A DNA stretch of 33,441 bases. Source: an uncultured Rhizobiaceae group bacterium (lineage in GTDB: Bacteria; Pseudomonadota; Alphaproteobacteria; Rhizobiales; Rhizobiaceae). The DNA is taken from positions 1-33,441 of the forward strand of contig CALDZF010000106.1 of NCBI GenBank assembly GCA_937944165.1. Direction: 5' to 3'. Below are positions 18,631 to 28,540 of this stretch, piece after piece. Under the pieces are notes generated by a model that did no database searches, was not told where the DNA came from, and worked only from the letters and a program-made list of their open reading frames with translations. The position numbers were made by a program, and so were the translations under genes. Position 1 is the stretch's first letter. Each line of letters begins with the position of its first letter.

Positions 18631-18993
18631 TCAAGCTTCAGCAGAAATCATCGCAACATATTCTGTAATATGTGCAAATTCTTTTATAATTGCGTTCAAC
18701 TCAAACTTGCCATTGGTTTCTGCCAAACTTGCGTACTGTGCCAATGGAAAAGCACCAATATTGCTTGCTGCACCTTTTAAAATATGCGCTGCTCTATAAA
18801 TGTCATCGGATGTTTTAGCCAACTTAATTGTGCTTATATAATTTGGTATTTGAGTTAAAAACATCTTTAAAACTTCCAACTCAAGACCACGATCGCCCAT
18901 TGTAAGTTTAGACAAATGAACCAAATCTACTGGTTTTTCCGTCCCCTCATAGCGACATGCCTGCGTTACATCAGCTTTCAACGCCATACTCAT
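18631..18993 (-). CDS. Stand-alone histidine phosphotransfer (Hpt) protein
   Basis: 120 residues forming one Hpt domain. The phosphorylated histidine is H70 in AAHILKGAASNIGA, matching the H-x-LKG-x4-G signature; the remainder is helical (DRGLELEVLKMFLTQIPNYI ahead, LAQYASLAE behind). There is no sensor, kinase or output domain. Hpt proteins shuttle phosphate between receiver domains, and the hybrid kinase at 9875-12556 in this window has two receivers and no Hpt. That partnership is inference. The gene is divergent from the giant GPR-like gene, and the 247-bp region between them holds a CtrA-type box and a hairpin. Confidence 0.85.
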   Translation of the reverse strand: MSMALKADVTQACRYEGTEKPVDLVHLSKLTMGDRGLELEVLKMFLTQIPNYISTIKLAKTSDDIYRAAHILKGAASNIGAFPLAQYASLAETNGKFELNAIIKEFAHITEYVAMISAEA

Positions 18994-19108
18994 CTTATAC
19001 TCCTAACCAATTCTTCCGTTACGATAGCATAAACTTAAAAATATTTTATTAATGCCTCTCCAAATTAATTCAGGAATGTAACTACTTACGCGTATTCGCC
19101 TAGGTGTA

Positions 19109-19124
19109 TTAACCTTATTTTAAC
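19109..19124 (+). promoter_or_regulatory. Putative full CtrA binding site (TTAA-N7-TTAAC)
   Basis: TTAA at 19109-19112, seven bases (CCTTATT), then TTAAC at 19120-19124: a perfect match to the CtrA consensus of alphaproteobacteria. It lies 117 bp upstream of the GPR-like gene start and 116 bp upstream of the divergent Hpt gene start. I scanned the main gaps between genes by eye for this spacing and found no other match. Chance matches of this length are possible in AT-rich DNA (about one per window of this size), but few would fall in a promoter region. Confidence 0.55.
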
Positions 19125-19139
19125 TTTTCAGAGGATTAA

Positions 19140-19160
19140 GCATCAGAATTCTTGTGATGC
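19140..19160. repeat. Inverted repeat GCATCA-N9-TGATGC before the GPR-like gene
   Basis: Perfect 6-bp arms (19140-19145 and 19155-19160) around GAATTCTTG, directly followed by a TATAAT word at 19163-19168 that could be a -10 element. It sits between the CtrA-type box and the gene start. It may be an operator or only a small RNA hairpin; no T-run follows. Confidence 0.35.
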
Positions 19161-19240
19161 TATATAATGTGTGCGAAAACTAAAAAGTTGACGGGGAAAG
19201 TCTCAACATTGAGCAATTTAGTAAATATGAGGCATGCATC

Positions 19241-22200
19241 ATGGCTAACAAAGCCGCAAAAGACATCACTGGTGAAACTGCGCTTAACGCAGTTGAAGAG
19301 GCTCTGTCTGTAGATTTTACAGAAGATTTGGATGATTTAAGCGCTATAGAAACAAAAATAGAAAATGCAGCCTCGAAAATTAAAGGCGAGAGCACCGGCG
19401 AAAATCAAGTGCAAAATTCTCTCAATGAAATTGATGCAACTGCGCCAACCTCTGCACCCCCTGCTGCAAATGATGAGATAAACCCTGAGCTAGCAAGCTT
19501 AATTTATGCTATCCAGCAAAAACAACCAAGCCGTATTTACTTATATACTTTCCTCATAACATTAGCCTGGTTAAGCGCTTGTGCTTATTATGGCTATCAA
19601 AATATAGTTCCAACATTGCCAGCAAACTTTGAAGTGGCTTTAATTTTTTCATCGACTAGGCTGATGACATTTCTGGCAATCAGTATTTTGCCTTTATTGC
19701 CATTGTGGGCTTTTGCGGTTCTAGTTCGACGCTCGCAAGAGATGCGTCACGCAGCTAGTACAATGACCGAAGCTGCTATCCAATTGCTTCAACCAGAAAC
19801 TGCGGTAAGAAACTCTGTTGCAACAGTTGGACACGCTATTCGTCGCGAAGTGAACGCTATTGGTGATGGTGTAGAACGAGCAATTGCGCGTGCTGGTGAA
19901 CTTGAATTCATGGTTCAAAAAGAAGTCATGAACCTGGAACGCTCTTATGGTGATTCTGAAGTACGCCTACGTAGCTTAGTCGACGAAATTGGTACGGAAC
20001 GTGAAATGATGATTAATCACGCCGATCAATTAAAAAAAGCGATTTCAAACACGCATGCCAACCTTACAACCGATATTGAAGTTGTAAGTAAAAAAATTGA
20101 AGAAAACTTACATAATGCAACAATGTCAATGAGCGATACACTTGCTCTGCGCAGTGACACCATAACAACAAAGCTTACTGAAACAAGTGAAGGACTAATT
20201 AACCTGCTGGCTTCCACAGGCGACAATCTAAGTCATCAATTAGCTGTCACAAAAGATGGATTGGCTTCTGAAATTGATCAAAGCAAAGAAGCAATGATTA
20301 ATACGCTAACAACAAACGGCAAAGCTGTTGCAAGACTGATTGAAACAAGAACGACAGGTCTTCAGCAAGCAACATCCTTGATTGATGAGAGGCTTGAAGC
20401 CAACAAAGAAGAATTTAATTTAAACTTTGGAACCAAAACAAAAGAACTTGCAACGGTAATGCAAGCGGCTGGTCAATCAGTAAGTAATTTACTTAAATCT
20501 ACTTCTTCAGAAGTTGCAGAACAAAGTAATTCTACTATACAAAAAATTGAAGAAGGCCGTACCAACTTCCGGAAGGAAATGACTGAAAAAACAGTCGAAT
20601 TTGAAAATATGATTAATTCAGCCAGCGTTAATGTTGCTCAATCATTATCTGCCGAAAGCGATAATCTATTTAACAAGTTAGAAGTAAGCGTTGAAGAATT
20701 TGAGAAAAAGGGTAATTTAATCATTGAGCAAGTCGGTGATAACCTATCTATTCGCGCCAGCGATTTTGCATCGCAAATTTCAAAAACAGGCGAAACGATT
20801 GAGGCAGCTTTTGAAGGTAAGTTAAGTGCAATTGATGAAAGCATAACAACAAAAGGCGACAACCTTGTCAGCGCTCTTGGAATGCGCACAGAAGCACTTG
20901 GCAAGGTGTTACAAGAGCGCACAGAGACCATTGGTCAAACAATAGGTGACAAACTTTCTGGTTTTGGTAAAGTTTTAACAGATCAGGTCGACAGCACTGT
21001 TTTAAAACTTCAAGATCAGGTGAATGAACTTCAAACCAACACAAAAGATGTTGAAGAAATTATTTCTACCAAAACTCAAAAAGTCGAAGATGTAATAAAA
21101 TCAAGTACGATTGAATTTGCTACGACAGCAGAAGAAAGCATGAAATCAGCTGCCGAAAAATCTGAAATCATCAATACTGCATTAAATCAAGCTTCCACAA
21201 AGTTATCAGATTCCATTGATACTGCATCAACTGAGCTAACCCAGAAAGTTGCTGCAACAACGGATGAATTAAATAATTCTATCCTGGAAAATCAAGAACA
21301 ACTTAAAACGACAATAGATAAACAGAAGCAGTCTTTTGCCAAAACAATTAACAATTCAACAAACACCTTTAGCAAGGTTACTGAAAAACTTTCTAATACT
21401 TTGAATGATACATCCAACGCAGTAACTCAAAAAGTTACCTCGGTTACAGATGAATTGAACAATTCAATTCAAGCAAACCAAGAGCAACTTAAAACGACAA
21501 TGGACGAACAAAAGCAATCTTTTGCTAACACTGTTCAAGGTTCTGCCCAAGTACTGAGCAAAATTACCGAAAAACTATCCAGTACTTTGAAAGATACGTC
21601 TAGCGAAGTAACCCAAAAAGTAACTTCAGCAACTGATGAATTAAACAATGCGATCATTGCAAACAAAGATGAATTTACTGCTGCAATGGATGAAAGGAAA
21701 ATTGATTTCGTCAATTCATTAGACGTTCAAAAACAAGTTTTCACAAAGACAATAGACGGTACTACAGAGGTATTTAACAAGGCAATTGAAGAACGCTCAA
21801 ACAATCTCTCAGCAAAACTGAGCCAGGGTGCGCATCAAATAGCCAATGCACTCGAAGAAAAAACACGTGATGCTACAAACCGTATGGAAACAAGCGTTAA
21901 GGCGCTGGATGCACGCCTGAGTGAAAATTCCAATACGATTGAAACTCAATTTGCTGCAGGCAATCAAATTCTTGAAGAGAACCTATCTAAAGGTAAAGAA
22001 GAACTCCTGAAGACAATCTCAAGCACCTTGTCGCATGTCACCGAAGAAATTGATGGCAAAGCAGGTAAAATCTCCACTATACTAACTGAGCGTGCAAACG
22101 AGATTAATGATAAACTTGGTGGTACCCTAGTTGAAACCCAACGAAATCTGGAAACCAAGACTGAAGAACTCAATACCCTGCTCTCTTCTAGAACATCCGA

Positions 22201-23701
22201 ACTTTCAAACCTGATTGATAGTGAAGCAAAGCCAATCATTGGTTCAATTATTGAAGCTGGCACTCAAACAGGTGCCCAACTTTCAAGTCTCTCCAAAATG
22301 GTTGCTGAAGAAGCAAACTCTCTATTTGCCAACATTGGTAATTCAAGTGAGCTACTTGGAAAACTAATTAATGATGCATCGATCAATCTTGATAATATGC
22401 AAAACTCCTTGTCAGGACAGATAGAAAACTTCTCTAGTTCTGTTGAAACAACAAAATACAACGTATCAAAATCACAAGAGTTAGCTTCAGATCTTTACGA
22501 GAAAATGCAAAGTGCATCCAACGATATGCTCATTGGCGTAGGTGGGATTGCACAACGTTTTGAAGCCCAAAGCATCATACTCCAGGATGCAACAAAAATG
22601 ATTGATGCAGCACAGGCAAATCTTGAGGTAACATTGGAAGGCAAGCAAGATGCATTGCAACAACTAGCTTCTGGTATTGTTGCACACAGCGATCAAATTA
22701 ATACAAATATGACTTCATTTAATCACATGATTACCTCCATGGTTGAAGACGCCAGCAGTAAATCACAAAACATTAGCGGTTCAATAGCGGCAGAAATTTC
22801 CAAGGCAATAGAAGAATCAACTTCACGCTTTGATGATGCCGTAAACGCAATGCGTTCTGCTGCACAAACTATGCGTAAAGAACTTCAAGATACACGCGAA
22901 CAAATGCGTCGTGGTATTTTGGAATTGCCGGATGAAACAGAGAAAAATGCATCAGCTATGCGCCGTGTGGTAACAGATCAGATTTCTGCCCTGCGTGACC
23001 TATCTGCAATCGTTGAAAAGTCTGGCAAGTTTCTGGATTCAGCTCCTGCTGCAAATGTCCAACCTGTATCTGAAGTTAAACCAGCAGCACCAACGCTGCC
23101 AATACAACCGCAGCGTCCACAGCCAATTATTCAACCAACAAGAGCGCAGCCTTCACCAGCAGTTGATATGGCATTACGCGGCACACAAAGCGCAGTAGTA
23201 TCAGCAGAGCCTGCAAAAGCGCCCAAAGCCCCAATAAATACTGCAACAAATACAAGAAATGCCGGCTGGGTAAGTGATTTACTACGCAGAGCATCTGAAG
23301 AAGATAGCAAACCGAAACCATCTGTAAATGTTGCCGACAGCAGATCCCCTAATCAAGTCGTTGAGTCTTTACATTCACTATCGGTTGATATTGCAAATGC
23401 CATTGACCATGAAGCATCTGTTGATCTGTGGGATCGTTACCAAAGAGGCGAAACAAACATCTTTACAAAAAGACTTCAAATGCTTCAAAGCCAACAAACT
23501 TTTGATGAAATTCGTAATAAATACGCATCAAACCTAGAATTTAAAACAGTTGCTGATCGTTATTTAAATGATTTCGAACAGCTTCTAGGCAAAGAAACAT
23601 CAAACGGTCAAAACCAGGCTTTGACACAACATTATTTAAAGTCTGACACAGGCAAAGTTTACTCAATGCTGGCATATGGTACTGGTAGGTTTGGCAACTA
23701 A
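19241..23701 (+). CDS. Giant coiled-coil membrane protein, growth-pole-ring (GPR)-like
   Basis: 1486 residues. An acidic N-terminus (1-95) precedes two transmembrane helices (about 100-119 and 142-162) and then more than 1000 residues of almost unbroken helix rich in E, K, N, S and T, of the apolipoprotein/kinesin-like type; a proline-rich linker (about 1267-1310) and a compact conserved C-terminus (about 1340-1486, with WVSDLLRRAS and SDTGKVYSMLA) finish it. Within the rod three 62-residue repeats start at 667, 729 and 791 (TQKV-x3-TDELNN). The plan matches the Agrobacterium GPR protein (Atu1348, about 2100 residues), which forms a ring at the growing pole and is needed for unipolar growth. 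Identity as GPR is inferred from architecture. ATG 19241 follows GAGG at a slightly long 11-bp distance. Confidence 0.75.
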   Translation: MANKAAKDITGETALNAVEEALSVDFTEDLDDLSAIETKIENAASKIKGESTGENQVQNSLNEIDATAPTSAPPAANDEINPELASLIYAIQQKQPSRIYLYTFLITLAWLSACAYYGYQNIVPTLPANFEVALIFSSTRLMTFLAISILPLLPLWAFAVLVRRSQEMRHAASTMTEAAIQLLQPETAVRNSVATVGHAIRREVNAIGDGVERAIARAGELEFMVQKEVMNLERSYGDSEVRLRSLVDEIGTEREMMINHADQLKKAISNTHANLTTDIEVVSKKIEENLHNATMSMSDTLALRSDTITTKLTETSEGLINLLASTGDNLSHQLAVTKDGLASEIDQSKEAMINTLTTNGKAVARLIETRTTGLQQATSLIDERLEANKEEFNLNFGTKTKELATVMQAAGQSVSNLLKSTSSEVAEQSNSTIQKIEEGRTNFRKEMTEKTVEFENMINSASVNVAQSLSAESDNLFNKLEVSVEEFEKKGNLIIEQVGDNLSIRASDFASQISKTGETIEAAFEGKLSAIDESITTKGDNLVSALGMRTEALGKVLQERTETIGQTIGDKLSGFGKVLTDQVDSTVLKLQDQVNELQTNTKDVEEIISTKTQKVEDVIKSSTIEFATTAEESMKSAAEKSEIINTALNQASTKLSDSIDTASTELTQKVAATTDELNNSILENQEQLKTTIDKQKQSFAKTINNSTNTFSKVTEKLSNTLNDTSNAVTQKVTSVTDELNNSIQANQEQLKTTMDEQKQSFANTVQGSAQVLSKITEKLSSTLKDTSSEVTQKVTSATDELNNAIIANKDEFTAAMDERKIDFVNSLDVQKQVFTKTIDGTTEVFNKAIEERSNNLSAKLSQGAHQIANALEEKTRDATNRMETSVKALDARLSENSNTIETQFAAGNQILEENLSKGKEELLKTISSTLSHVTEEIDGKAGKISTILTERANEINDKLGGTLVETQRNLETKTEELNTLLSSRTSELSNLIDSEAKPIIGSIIEAGTQTGAQLSSLSKMVAEEANSLFANIGNSSELLGKLINDASINLDNMQNSLSGQIENFSSSVETTKYNVSKSQELASDLYEKMQSASNDMLIGVGGIAQRFEAQSIILQDATKMIDAAQANLEVTLEGKQDALQQLASGIVAHSDQINTNMTSFNHMITSMVEDASSKSQNISGSIAAEISKAIEESTSRFDDAVNAMRSAAQTMRKELQDTREQMRRGILELPDETEKNASAMRRVVTDQISALRDLSAIVEKSGKFLDSAPAANVQPVSEVKPAAPTLPIQPQRPQPIIQPTRAQPSPAVDMALRGTQSAVVSAEPAKAPKAPINTATNTRNAGWVSDLLRRASEEDSKPKPSVNVADSRSPNQVVESLHSLSVDIANAIDHEASVDLWDRYQRGETNIFTKRLQMLQSQQTFDEIRNKYASNLEFKTVADRYLNDFEQLLGKETSNGQNQALTQHYLKSDTGKVYSMLAYGTGRFGN
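21239..21680 (+). repeat. In-frame 186-bp tandem repeats within the GPR-like gene
   Basis: Two full units (21239-21424 and 21425-21610) and a partial third from 21611 encode 62-residue repeats beginning TQKV. Units one and two share LNNSI, NQEQLKTT, QKQSFA and TEKLS at identical spacing; the third diverges after about 23 residues. The DNA copies differ at many silent sites, so the duplication is not recent. Confidence 0.8.
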
Positions 23702-23720
23702 AATATCTTAGGCGCAGGGC

Positions 23721-24698
23721 TTAGTTTATAGCTTTTAAAAAAACATCAGGATCAATATTCCCGCCTGAAATTACAAGTGCAATGGTTTCACCTTGCCATT
23801 TTTTTGAGTATTTCAATGCAGCAGCAAGTGCAACAGCACCGCCCGGTTCAACGACTAACTTTAGCTCTTCAAAAGCAAATTTAACCGCTAGTAGAGCTTC
23901 CTCATCTGTAACTACCAATCCTGAATGAAGAAGCTGTTTATTAATCTCAAACCCGATAGAACCCGGATTTGGTGTTAAAATCGCATCACAAATAGAACCT
24001 GAAGTTTGATTATTGGTTTCAATGCCACCACTTTCTAATGAACGCTTATAATCATCAAACCCTTCTGGCTCCACTGAATATATCCTTGAGTCAGGAAAAT
24101 GATGATTTATTGATAGCGCTGCACCAGCAGTTAAGCCCCCGCCCCCTGTACAAATAATTGCATGATCAGGTTTTATTCCAAGCGCATTCATGTCTTGCGC
24201 AATTTCCAAACCAACGGTGCCTTGTCCGGCAATTACCCTAGAATTATTATATGGATGAACAATAATCGCTCCTGATTCATCAGCAATACGTTTTAAAACG
24301 GCTTCACGGTCTTCTGTCTGACGATTATATAAAACTACCTTTGCACCTTTTGCCTTGGTTCTATCAACTTTCATAGTCGGAGCATCTGCAGGCATAATTA
24401 TAGTAGCATTGCAGCCAAAGATTTTGGCTACCTCCCCAACACCTTGCGCATGATTACCTGAAGAACTTGCCAAGATACCTTTACTGCGCTCCTCATCACT
24501 TAAAGAGCTAATAGCGTTAAAAGCACCACGAAATTTAAAAGAACCAGTGCGCTGTAAATTCTCTGGTTTCACAAACACCCTACAGCCTGTAACTTCATCA
24601 AGAATATTCCATCGCATCAAAGGTGTTTTAATAGCTTCACCTTCAATCTTATTAGCAGCAATTATAATATCATCATAAGTTGGGATATTCGCAGACAT
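23721..24698 (-). CDS. PLP-dependent threonine/serine dehydratase family protein
   Basis: 325 residues of the fold-type II PLP family. The Schiff-base lysine is K55 in TGSFKFRGA; SSSGNHAQG (78-86) binds the substrate carboxylate and GGGG (185-188) the PLP phosphate. There is no C-terminal ACT regulatory domain, so it is the short, catabolic or racemase-like form: threonine ammonia-lyase, serine racemase/dehydratase or hydroxyaspartate dehydratase are all possible and cannot be separated here. It would yield 2-oxobutanoate or pyruvate plus ammonia. It converges on the GPR-like gene (19 bp between stops) and diverges from maeB across 233 bp. Confidence 0.88.
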   Translation of the reverse strand: MSANIPTYDDIIIAANKIEGEAIKTPLMRWNILDEVTGCRVFVKPENLQRTGSFKFRGAFNAISSLSDEERSKGILASSSGNHAQGVGEVAKIFGCNATIIMPADAPTMKVDRTKAKGAKVVLYNRQTEDREAVLKRIADESGAIIVHPYNNSRVIAGQGTVGLEIAQDMNALGIKPDHAIICTGGGGLTAGAALSINHHFPDSRIYSVEPEGFDDYKRSLESGGIETNNQTSGSICDAILTPNPGSIGFEINKQLLHSGLVVTDEEALLAVKFAFEELKLVVEPGGAVALAAALKYSKKWQGETIALVISGGNIDPDVFLKAIN

Positions 24699-24785
24699 GA
24701 CAGAACTTTCACTTAGTGCGTAATTGATGTTAAAACACTATTTCCATATTGATATGTGGTAAAGTAGCAATTTATAAGATAGATA

Positions 24786-24820
24786 TAAAACATACGCCAA
24801 CAAATTAAGCGTAAGTTTTA
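24786..24820. repeat. 12-bp inverted repeat in the dehydratase/maeB divergent region
   Basis: Arms TAAAACATACGC (24786-24797) and GCGTAAGTTTTA (24809-24820) match at 11 of 12 positions around an 11-bp spacer. It lies 88 bp before the dehydratase start and 112 bp before maeB, a suitable place for an operator controlling one or both genes. No regulator gene is adjacent. Confidence 0.5.
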
Positions 24821-24931
24821 TCACTCACTGGATGTATTATAAAAAGGCTTATACCAATTACAGCCTATACAAAACACCCCTTAGAATTTAATCATAAAGA
24901 TCAGAACCTTACAGAACCACACGGAATTAAA

Positions 24932-27238
24932 ATGTCAGATAAGAAAAAAACATATAAGCCAGCTAACGAACTTGAAGAAGGTGCGCTGTTTTATCATACA
25001 AGCCCAAAACCAGGTAAAATGGAAATCACTGCTACCAAACCTCTTGGTAATCAGCGTGATCTCGCACTTGCTTATTCCCCTGGTGTTGCTGCTCCTTGTT
25101 TACATATTGAAGTCGATCCTGACATGGCTGCGCAATATACAGGACGCGCTAATCTTGTAGCCGTTATTTCAAATGGTACGGCGGTTTTGGGCTTGGGCAA
25201 TATCGGCCCCCTCGCATCCAAACCTGTTATGGAAGGGAAAGCAGTTCTTTTTAAAAAGTTTGCAGATGTGAATGTTTTCGACATCGAGGTAAATGAAACC
25301 AGAGTAGACCAATTTTGTGATGTTGTTGCCGCAATGGAACCAACCTTCGGTGGTATTAACCTTGAAGACATCAGCGCGCCAGAGTGTTTCTTAATTGAGG
25401 AACAATTACGCGAGCGCATGCAAATTCCCGTATTCCATGATGATCAGCACGGCACAGCTATTATTGTTGCCGCAGGTGTTCGTAATGGCTTGGAAGTAGC
25501 CAAGAAAAAACTATCGGAAGCCAAAATCGTGGCTTCAGGTGCTGGTGCAGCTTCAATTGCATGTCTTAACTTGCTCGTATCTATGGGCGTAAAACGCGAG
25601 AACATTTGGGTAGCTGACTCCAAAGGCGTTGTGTGGGATGGCAGAAACGAAAGCATGGATCGCTACAAGCAAGCCTATGCGCAAAAAACCGACAAGCGTA
25701 AATTAGAAGAAATCATGCCAGGCGCTGATGTATTCATTGGTCTTTCTGCCGCAGGTGTTTTAAAGCCAGAAATGCTCAAAGAAATGAAAGAAAACCCGAT
25801 TGTCATGGCATTGGCGAATCCGACACCAGAAATCATGCCAGAGCTTGCGCGTGAAGCGCGCTCAGATGCTATGATTTGCACAGGTCGATCGGATTATCCA
25901 AACCAGGTCAACAATGTACTTTGTTTCCCATTTATATTCCGTGGTGCTTTGGATGTAGGTGCTACAACCATTAATGAAGAAATGAAAATAGCGGCTGTTG
26001 AAGCCATTGGCGATTTAACGCGTGAAGAACCTTCAGAAGCTGCAGCGGGTGCTTATGGTGGTGAAACGCCACGCTTTGGCCCTGATTATTTAATCCCCTC
26101 CCCATTTGACCCAAGATTAATGCTACGCGTTTCGCCAGCTGTTGCAAAAGCAGCAATGGACAGTGGTGTAGCGACACGCCCTATTGAAGATTGGGACAGT
26201 TACAACGACACATTAAACCGTTTTGTTTTCCGCTCTGGCATGATTATGAAACCGATTATCGAAAAGGCAACTCATTGCTCAAAACGGGTAATTTTCTCAG
26301 ATGGTGAAGATGAACGTGTCTTAAGAGCCGCAGAAATTGCTCTACAAGATAAACTGTGCCAACCAATCTTGATTGGTAGACCCGAGGTAATTGAAAAGCG
26401 CCTTGAAAGGTTTGGTTTAAGCATACGCCCTGACAAGGATTTTGAAGTTATCAATCCGCAAAAAGATGATCGTTACCGTGACTATGTGAACACATTTGTT
26501 GAAGTTGCTGGCAGAGATGGCATCACACCAGATGCGGCAAGAAACATTGTTCGCTCAAGCACAACAGCAATTGGTGCTTTGGCCATTATTCGCGATGATG
26601 CGGACGCACTTATATGTGGCTTGGAAGGTCGCTTCTTCCGTCATAGACAATATATTGACCAGATCATTGGTCGCCAGGAAGGTTTAACATCACTTCACGC
26701 AATGAGCTTGTTGATTGACCAAAAACGCGCCTTATTCATGACAGACACCTATATTGCGGAAGAACCTGACGCACTACAAATTGCTGAAATGACGCGTTTA
26801 GCAGCTAAAGAAATCGAGCGCTTTGGTATTGTTCCAAAAGCAGCGCTCCTTTCTGCATCCGATTTTGGTTCAAGACCTATGGAAACTGCAAAAATCATGC
26901 GTGAAGCAGCAGAAATCTTGTTTGAAACCAATCCTGAGCTGGAAGTAGACGGTGAAATGCACGGTGATAGTGCTTTGGATGAAACCATTCGTGAGAAAGT
27001 TTATCCAATGTCTCGATTAAAAGGAAAGGCGAACTTACTGGTATTTCCTGATCTTGATGCAGCAAACATTACGATGAACGTAGCCAAGGAAATAAATGAT
27101 GGCCTTCACGTTGGCCCTATCATCCTTGGAACCAAGCGCCCTGCCCATATATTAGCGCCAGCTGTAACTTCACGTGGCGTCTTAAACATGACAGCTCTGG
27201 CAGCAGTTCAGGCTGTGCAATTTGATGAAGAAGCGTAG
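24932..27238 (+). CDS. maeB: NADP-type malic enzyme with phosphotransacetylase-like domain
   Basis: 768 residues, the typical length of MaeB-type multimodular malic enzymes. The N-terminal malic domain (about 1-165) contains [15 protein letters not shown] and FHDDQHGTA; the NAD(P)-binding part (about 166-430) carries [10 protein letters not shown] and ALANPTPEI; the C-terminal 430-768 resembles phosphotransacetylase, which in this family is thought to be regulatory rather than catalytic. It decarboxylates malate to pyruvate with reduction of NAD(P)+. Rhizobia have two such enzymes (NAD-type Dme and NADP-type Tme); cofactor choice cannot be settled by eye. Cytoplasmic. ACGGA lies upstream of ATG 24932. 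A weak ACCT-TGTT-AGGT stem followed by TTTTT (about 27287-27306) downstream may end its transcript. Confidence 0.95.
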   Translation: MSDKKKTYKPANELEEGALFYHTSPKPGKMEITATKPLGNQRDLALAYSPGVAAPCLHIEVDPDMAAQYTGRANLVAVISNGTAVLGLGNIGPLASKPVMEGKAVLFKKFADVNVFDIEVNETRVDQFCDVVAAMEPTFGGINLEDISAPECFLIEEQLRERMQIPVFHDDQHGTAIIVAAGVRNGLEVAKKKLSEAKIVASGAGAASIACLNLLVSMGVKRENIWVADSKGVVWDGRNESMDRYKQAYAQKTDKRKLEEIMPGADVFIGLSAAGVLKPEMLKEMKENPIVMALANPTPEIMPELAREARSDAMICTGRSDYPNQVNNVLCFPFIFRGALDVGATTINEEMKIAAVEAIGDLTREEPSEAAAGAYGGETPRFGPDYLIPSPFDPRLMLRVSPAVAKAAMDSGVATRPIEDWDSYNDTLNRFVFRSGMIMKPIIEKATHCSKRVIFSDGEDERVLRAAEIALQDKLCQPILIGRPEVIEKRLERFGLSIRPDKDFEVINPQKDDRYRDYVNTFVEVAGRDGITPDAARNIVRSSTTAIGALAIIRDDADALICGLEGRFFRHRQYIDQIIGRQEGLTSLHAMSLLIDQKRALFMTDTYIAEEPDALQIAEMTRLAAKEIERFGIVPKAALLSASDFGSRPMETAKIMREAAEILFETNPELEVDGEMHGDSALDETIREKVYPMSRLKGKANLLVFPDLDAANITMNVAKEINDGLHVGPIILGTKRPAHILAPAVTSRGVLNMTALAAVQAVQFDEEA

Positions 27239-27364
27239 CAATAGAAAAAACTTGCCCACAGGGAATATTTTAAATAATAATCCTTTAACCTTGTTAGGTC
27301 ATTTTTAATTCATCTTAGCATGATAATGATACACCTCGGTGGATCAATGTTTGAGAGTTAAACA

Positions 27365-28540
27365 GTGGGCAAAAATAAAAAATTATCTACTCACAAGCAG
27401 TTAGGCACGTTCTGCCTGACGTTAGCTGGAGTAACTATAGTAATGCTTTCCACATCAGGCAACGATGCGGCAGCACAATCTCGTGCCGCCATATGTAAAT
27501 CGCTTAATTCGCAATTGGCCTCTGTATCCTCAGGTGGTTCAGGCGGCGGAAATTCTGCGCAATACCGCAAATTTGACAACGCTGTTAGAGCCCAACAAAC
27601 GCAAATTAGCAAAACAAAGCGTATTGCAAGGCGTGGAAGATGTACAGGTTTGGGCTTTTTAAACACCAAAAGTGCGCAATGTAAACGCGTTATAACCAGT
27701 TTAAAGAAAATGGAAGCTAATTTACGAAGCTTAAAAAACAGCCGAGCTAAAAATGCACCCAAATCTTCAAATAATTCGCGTTTAAGAAACAGAATTTTAA
27801 AAAGAATAAAGCAAAACCGCTGTAATACTAAAATAAAAACAGCAAAGGTACAGCCACCCAAAAAGACCAAGTCAAAAAGAAGAGCACTACTCGAGCAGGT
27901 TTTTGGCGTTAAAACTTATAGCGATACAGGTCAACGTAAAAATACAGCCAAGAAACAAAATAGTAACAATAATAATAACCTAGGTAGCATCTCAATTTCC
28001 AGATATGGTACTTTCCGCACTTTATGTGTTAGGAAAAGCGATGGATATTATTTCCCAATCAGTTTTTCGACAGTTAGTGTCCGCTTTGAAGAAGATAGCC
28101 AGACCTGCCAACAAATGTGCCCTAGTAGTGAAGTAGAGCTTTATCATCATAAAATGCCGTCAGAAGACAGCGAAGAAATGATAAACTACCAAACAGGCAA
28201 ACCCTATGTAGACGAGCCTTTTGCCTTCGCTTATCGCAAGTCTGTTGATTTGGAAAATAAATGCCGTTTTGCAACTCACAACCGATTTAATAGCATTGAA
28301 GTTGCAACAGATACAAAATTACCAGAGACGGAATCAAACATAATAGGTAAGCCTGTATTTCGTGAAAACCCTGCGTTAATTCCAGACGATCACGACATTA
28401 AAAAAGGCAACCTAACGATGGCACAGATACAGTCATATCTAGCGGTTTCAAATGCTCCAGAAGAAGTTCAAGAGAACCAGGTCGTTGCAGAAAACCGCAA
28501 AATCAGGATAGTCGGGCCAGCGTTCTTTCCCGTCCAATAA
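27365..28540 (+). CDS. DUF2865 family exported protein
   Basis: 391 residues. An N-terminal hydrophobic segment (about 14-30) and DAAAQS suggest export with cleavage near residue 38. Residues 40-200 are strongly basic, with many Lys, Arg and Asn and low-complexity N-runs. The conserved DUF2865 core follows (about 213-320): [36 protein letters not shown] and [10 protein letters not shown], with paired cysteines that could form disulfides in the periplasm. The family is alphaproteobacterial and of unknown function. The start is GTG 27365, with GAGAG about 10 bp ahead. The last 38 bp overlap the end of gltX on the other strand. Confidence 0.8.
   Translation: MGKNKKLSTHKQLGTFCLTLAGVTIVMLSTSGNDAAAQSRAAICKSLNSQLASVSSGGSGGGNSAQYRKFDNAVRAQQTQISKTKRIARRGRCTGLGFLNTKSAQCKRVITSLKKMEANLRSLKNSRAKNAPKSSNNSRLRNRILKRIKQNRCNTKIKTAKVQPPKKTKSKRRALLEQVFGVKTYSDTGQRKNTAKKQNSNNNNNLGSISISRYGTFRTLCVRKSDGYYFPISFSTVSVRFEEDSQTCQQMCPSSEVELYHHKMPSEDSEEMINYQTGKPYVDEPFAFAYRKSVDLENKCRFATHNRFNSIEVATDTKLPETESNIIGKPVFRENPALIPDDHDIKKGNLTMAQIQSYLAVSNAPEEVQENQVVAENRKIRIVGPAFFPVQ

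Noticed and set aside
18207-18799. Open frames on the plus strand opposite the ferredoxin and Hpt genes
   Set aside because: Both minus-strand genes have complete family motifs; the plus-strand frames have none and no ribosome sites.
21239-21680. Tandem repeats considered as a CRISPR-like array
   Set aside because: They are in-frame, 186 bp long, without spacers and lie inside a long coding region.
27391-27870. 159-codon open frame on the minus strand
   Set aside because: Shadow of the lysine-rich half of the DUF2865 gene; its Phe/Leu richness is what antisense Lys/Asn codons produce.
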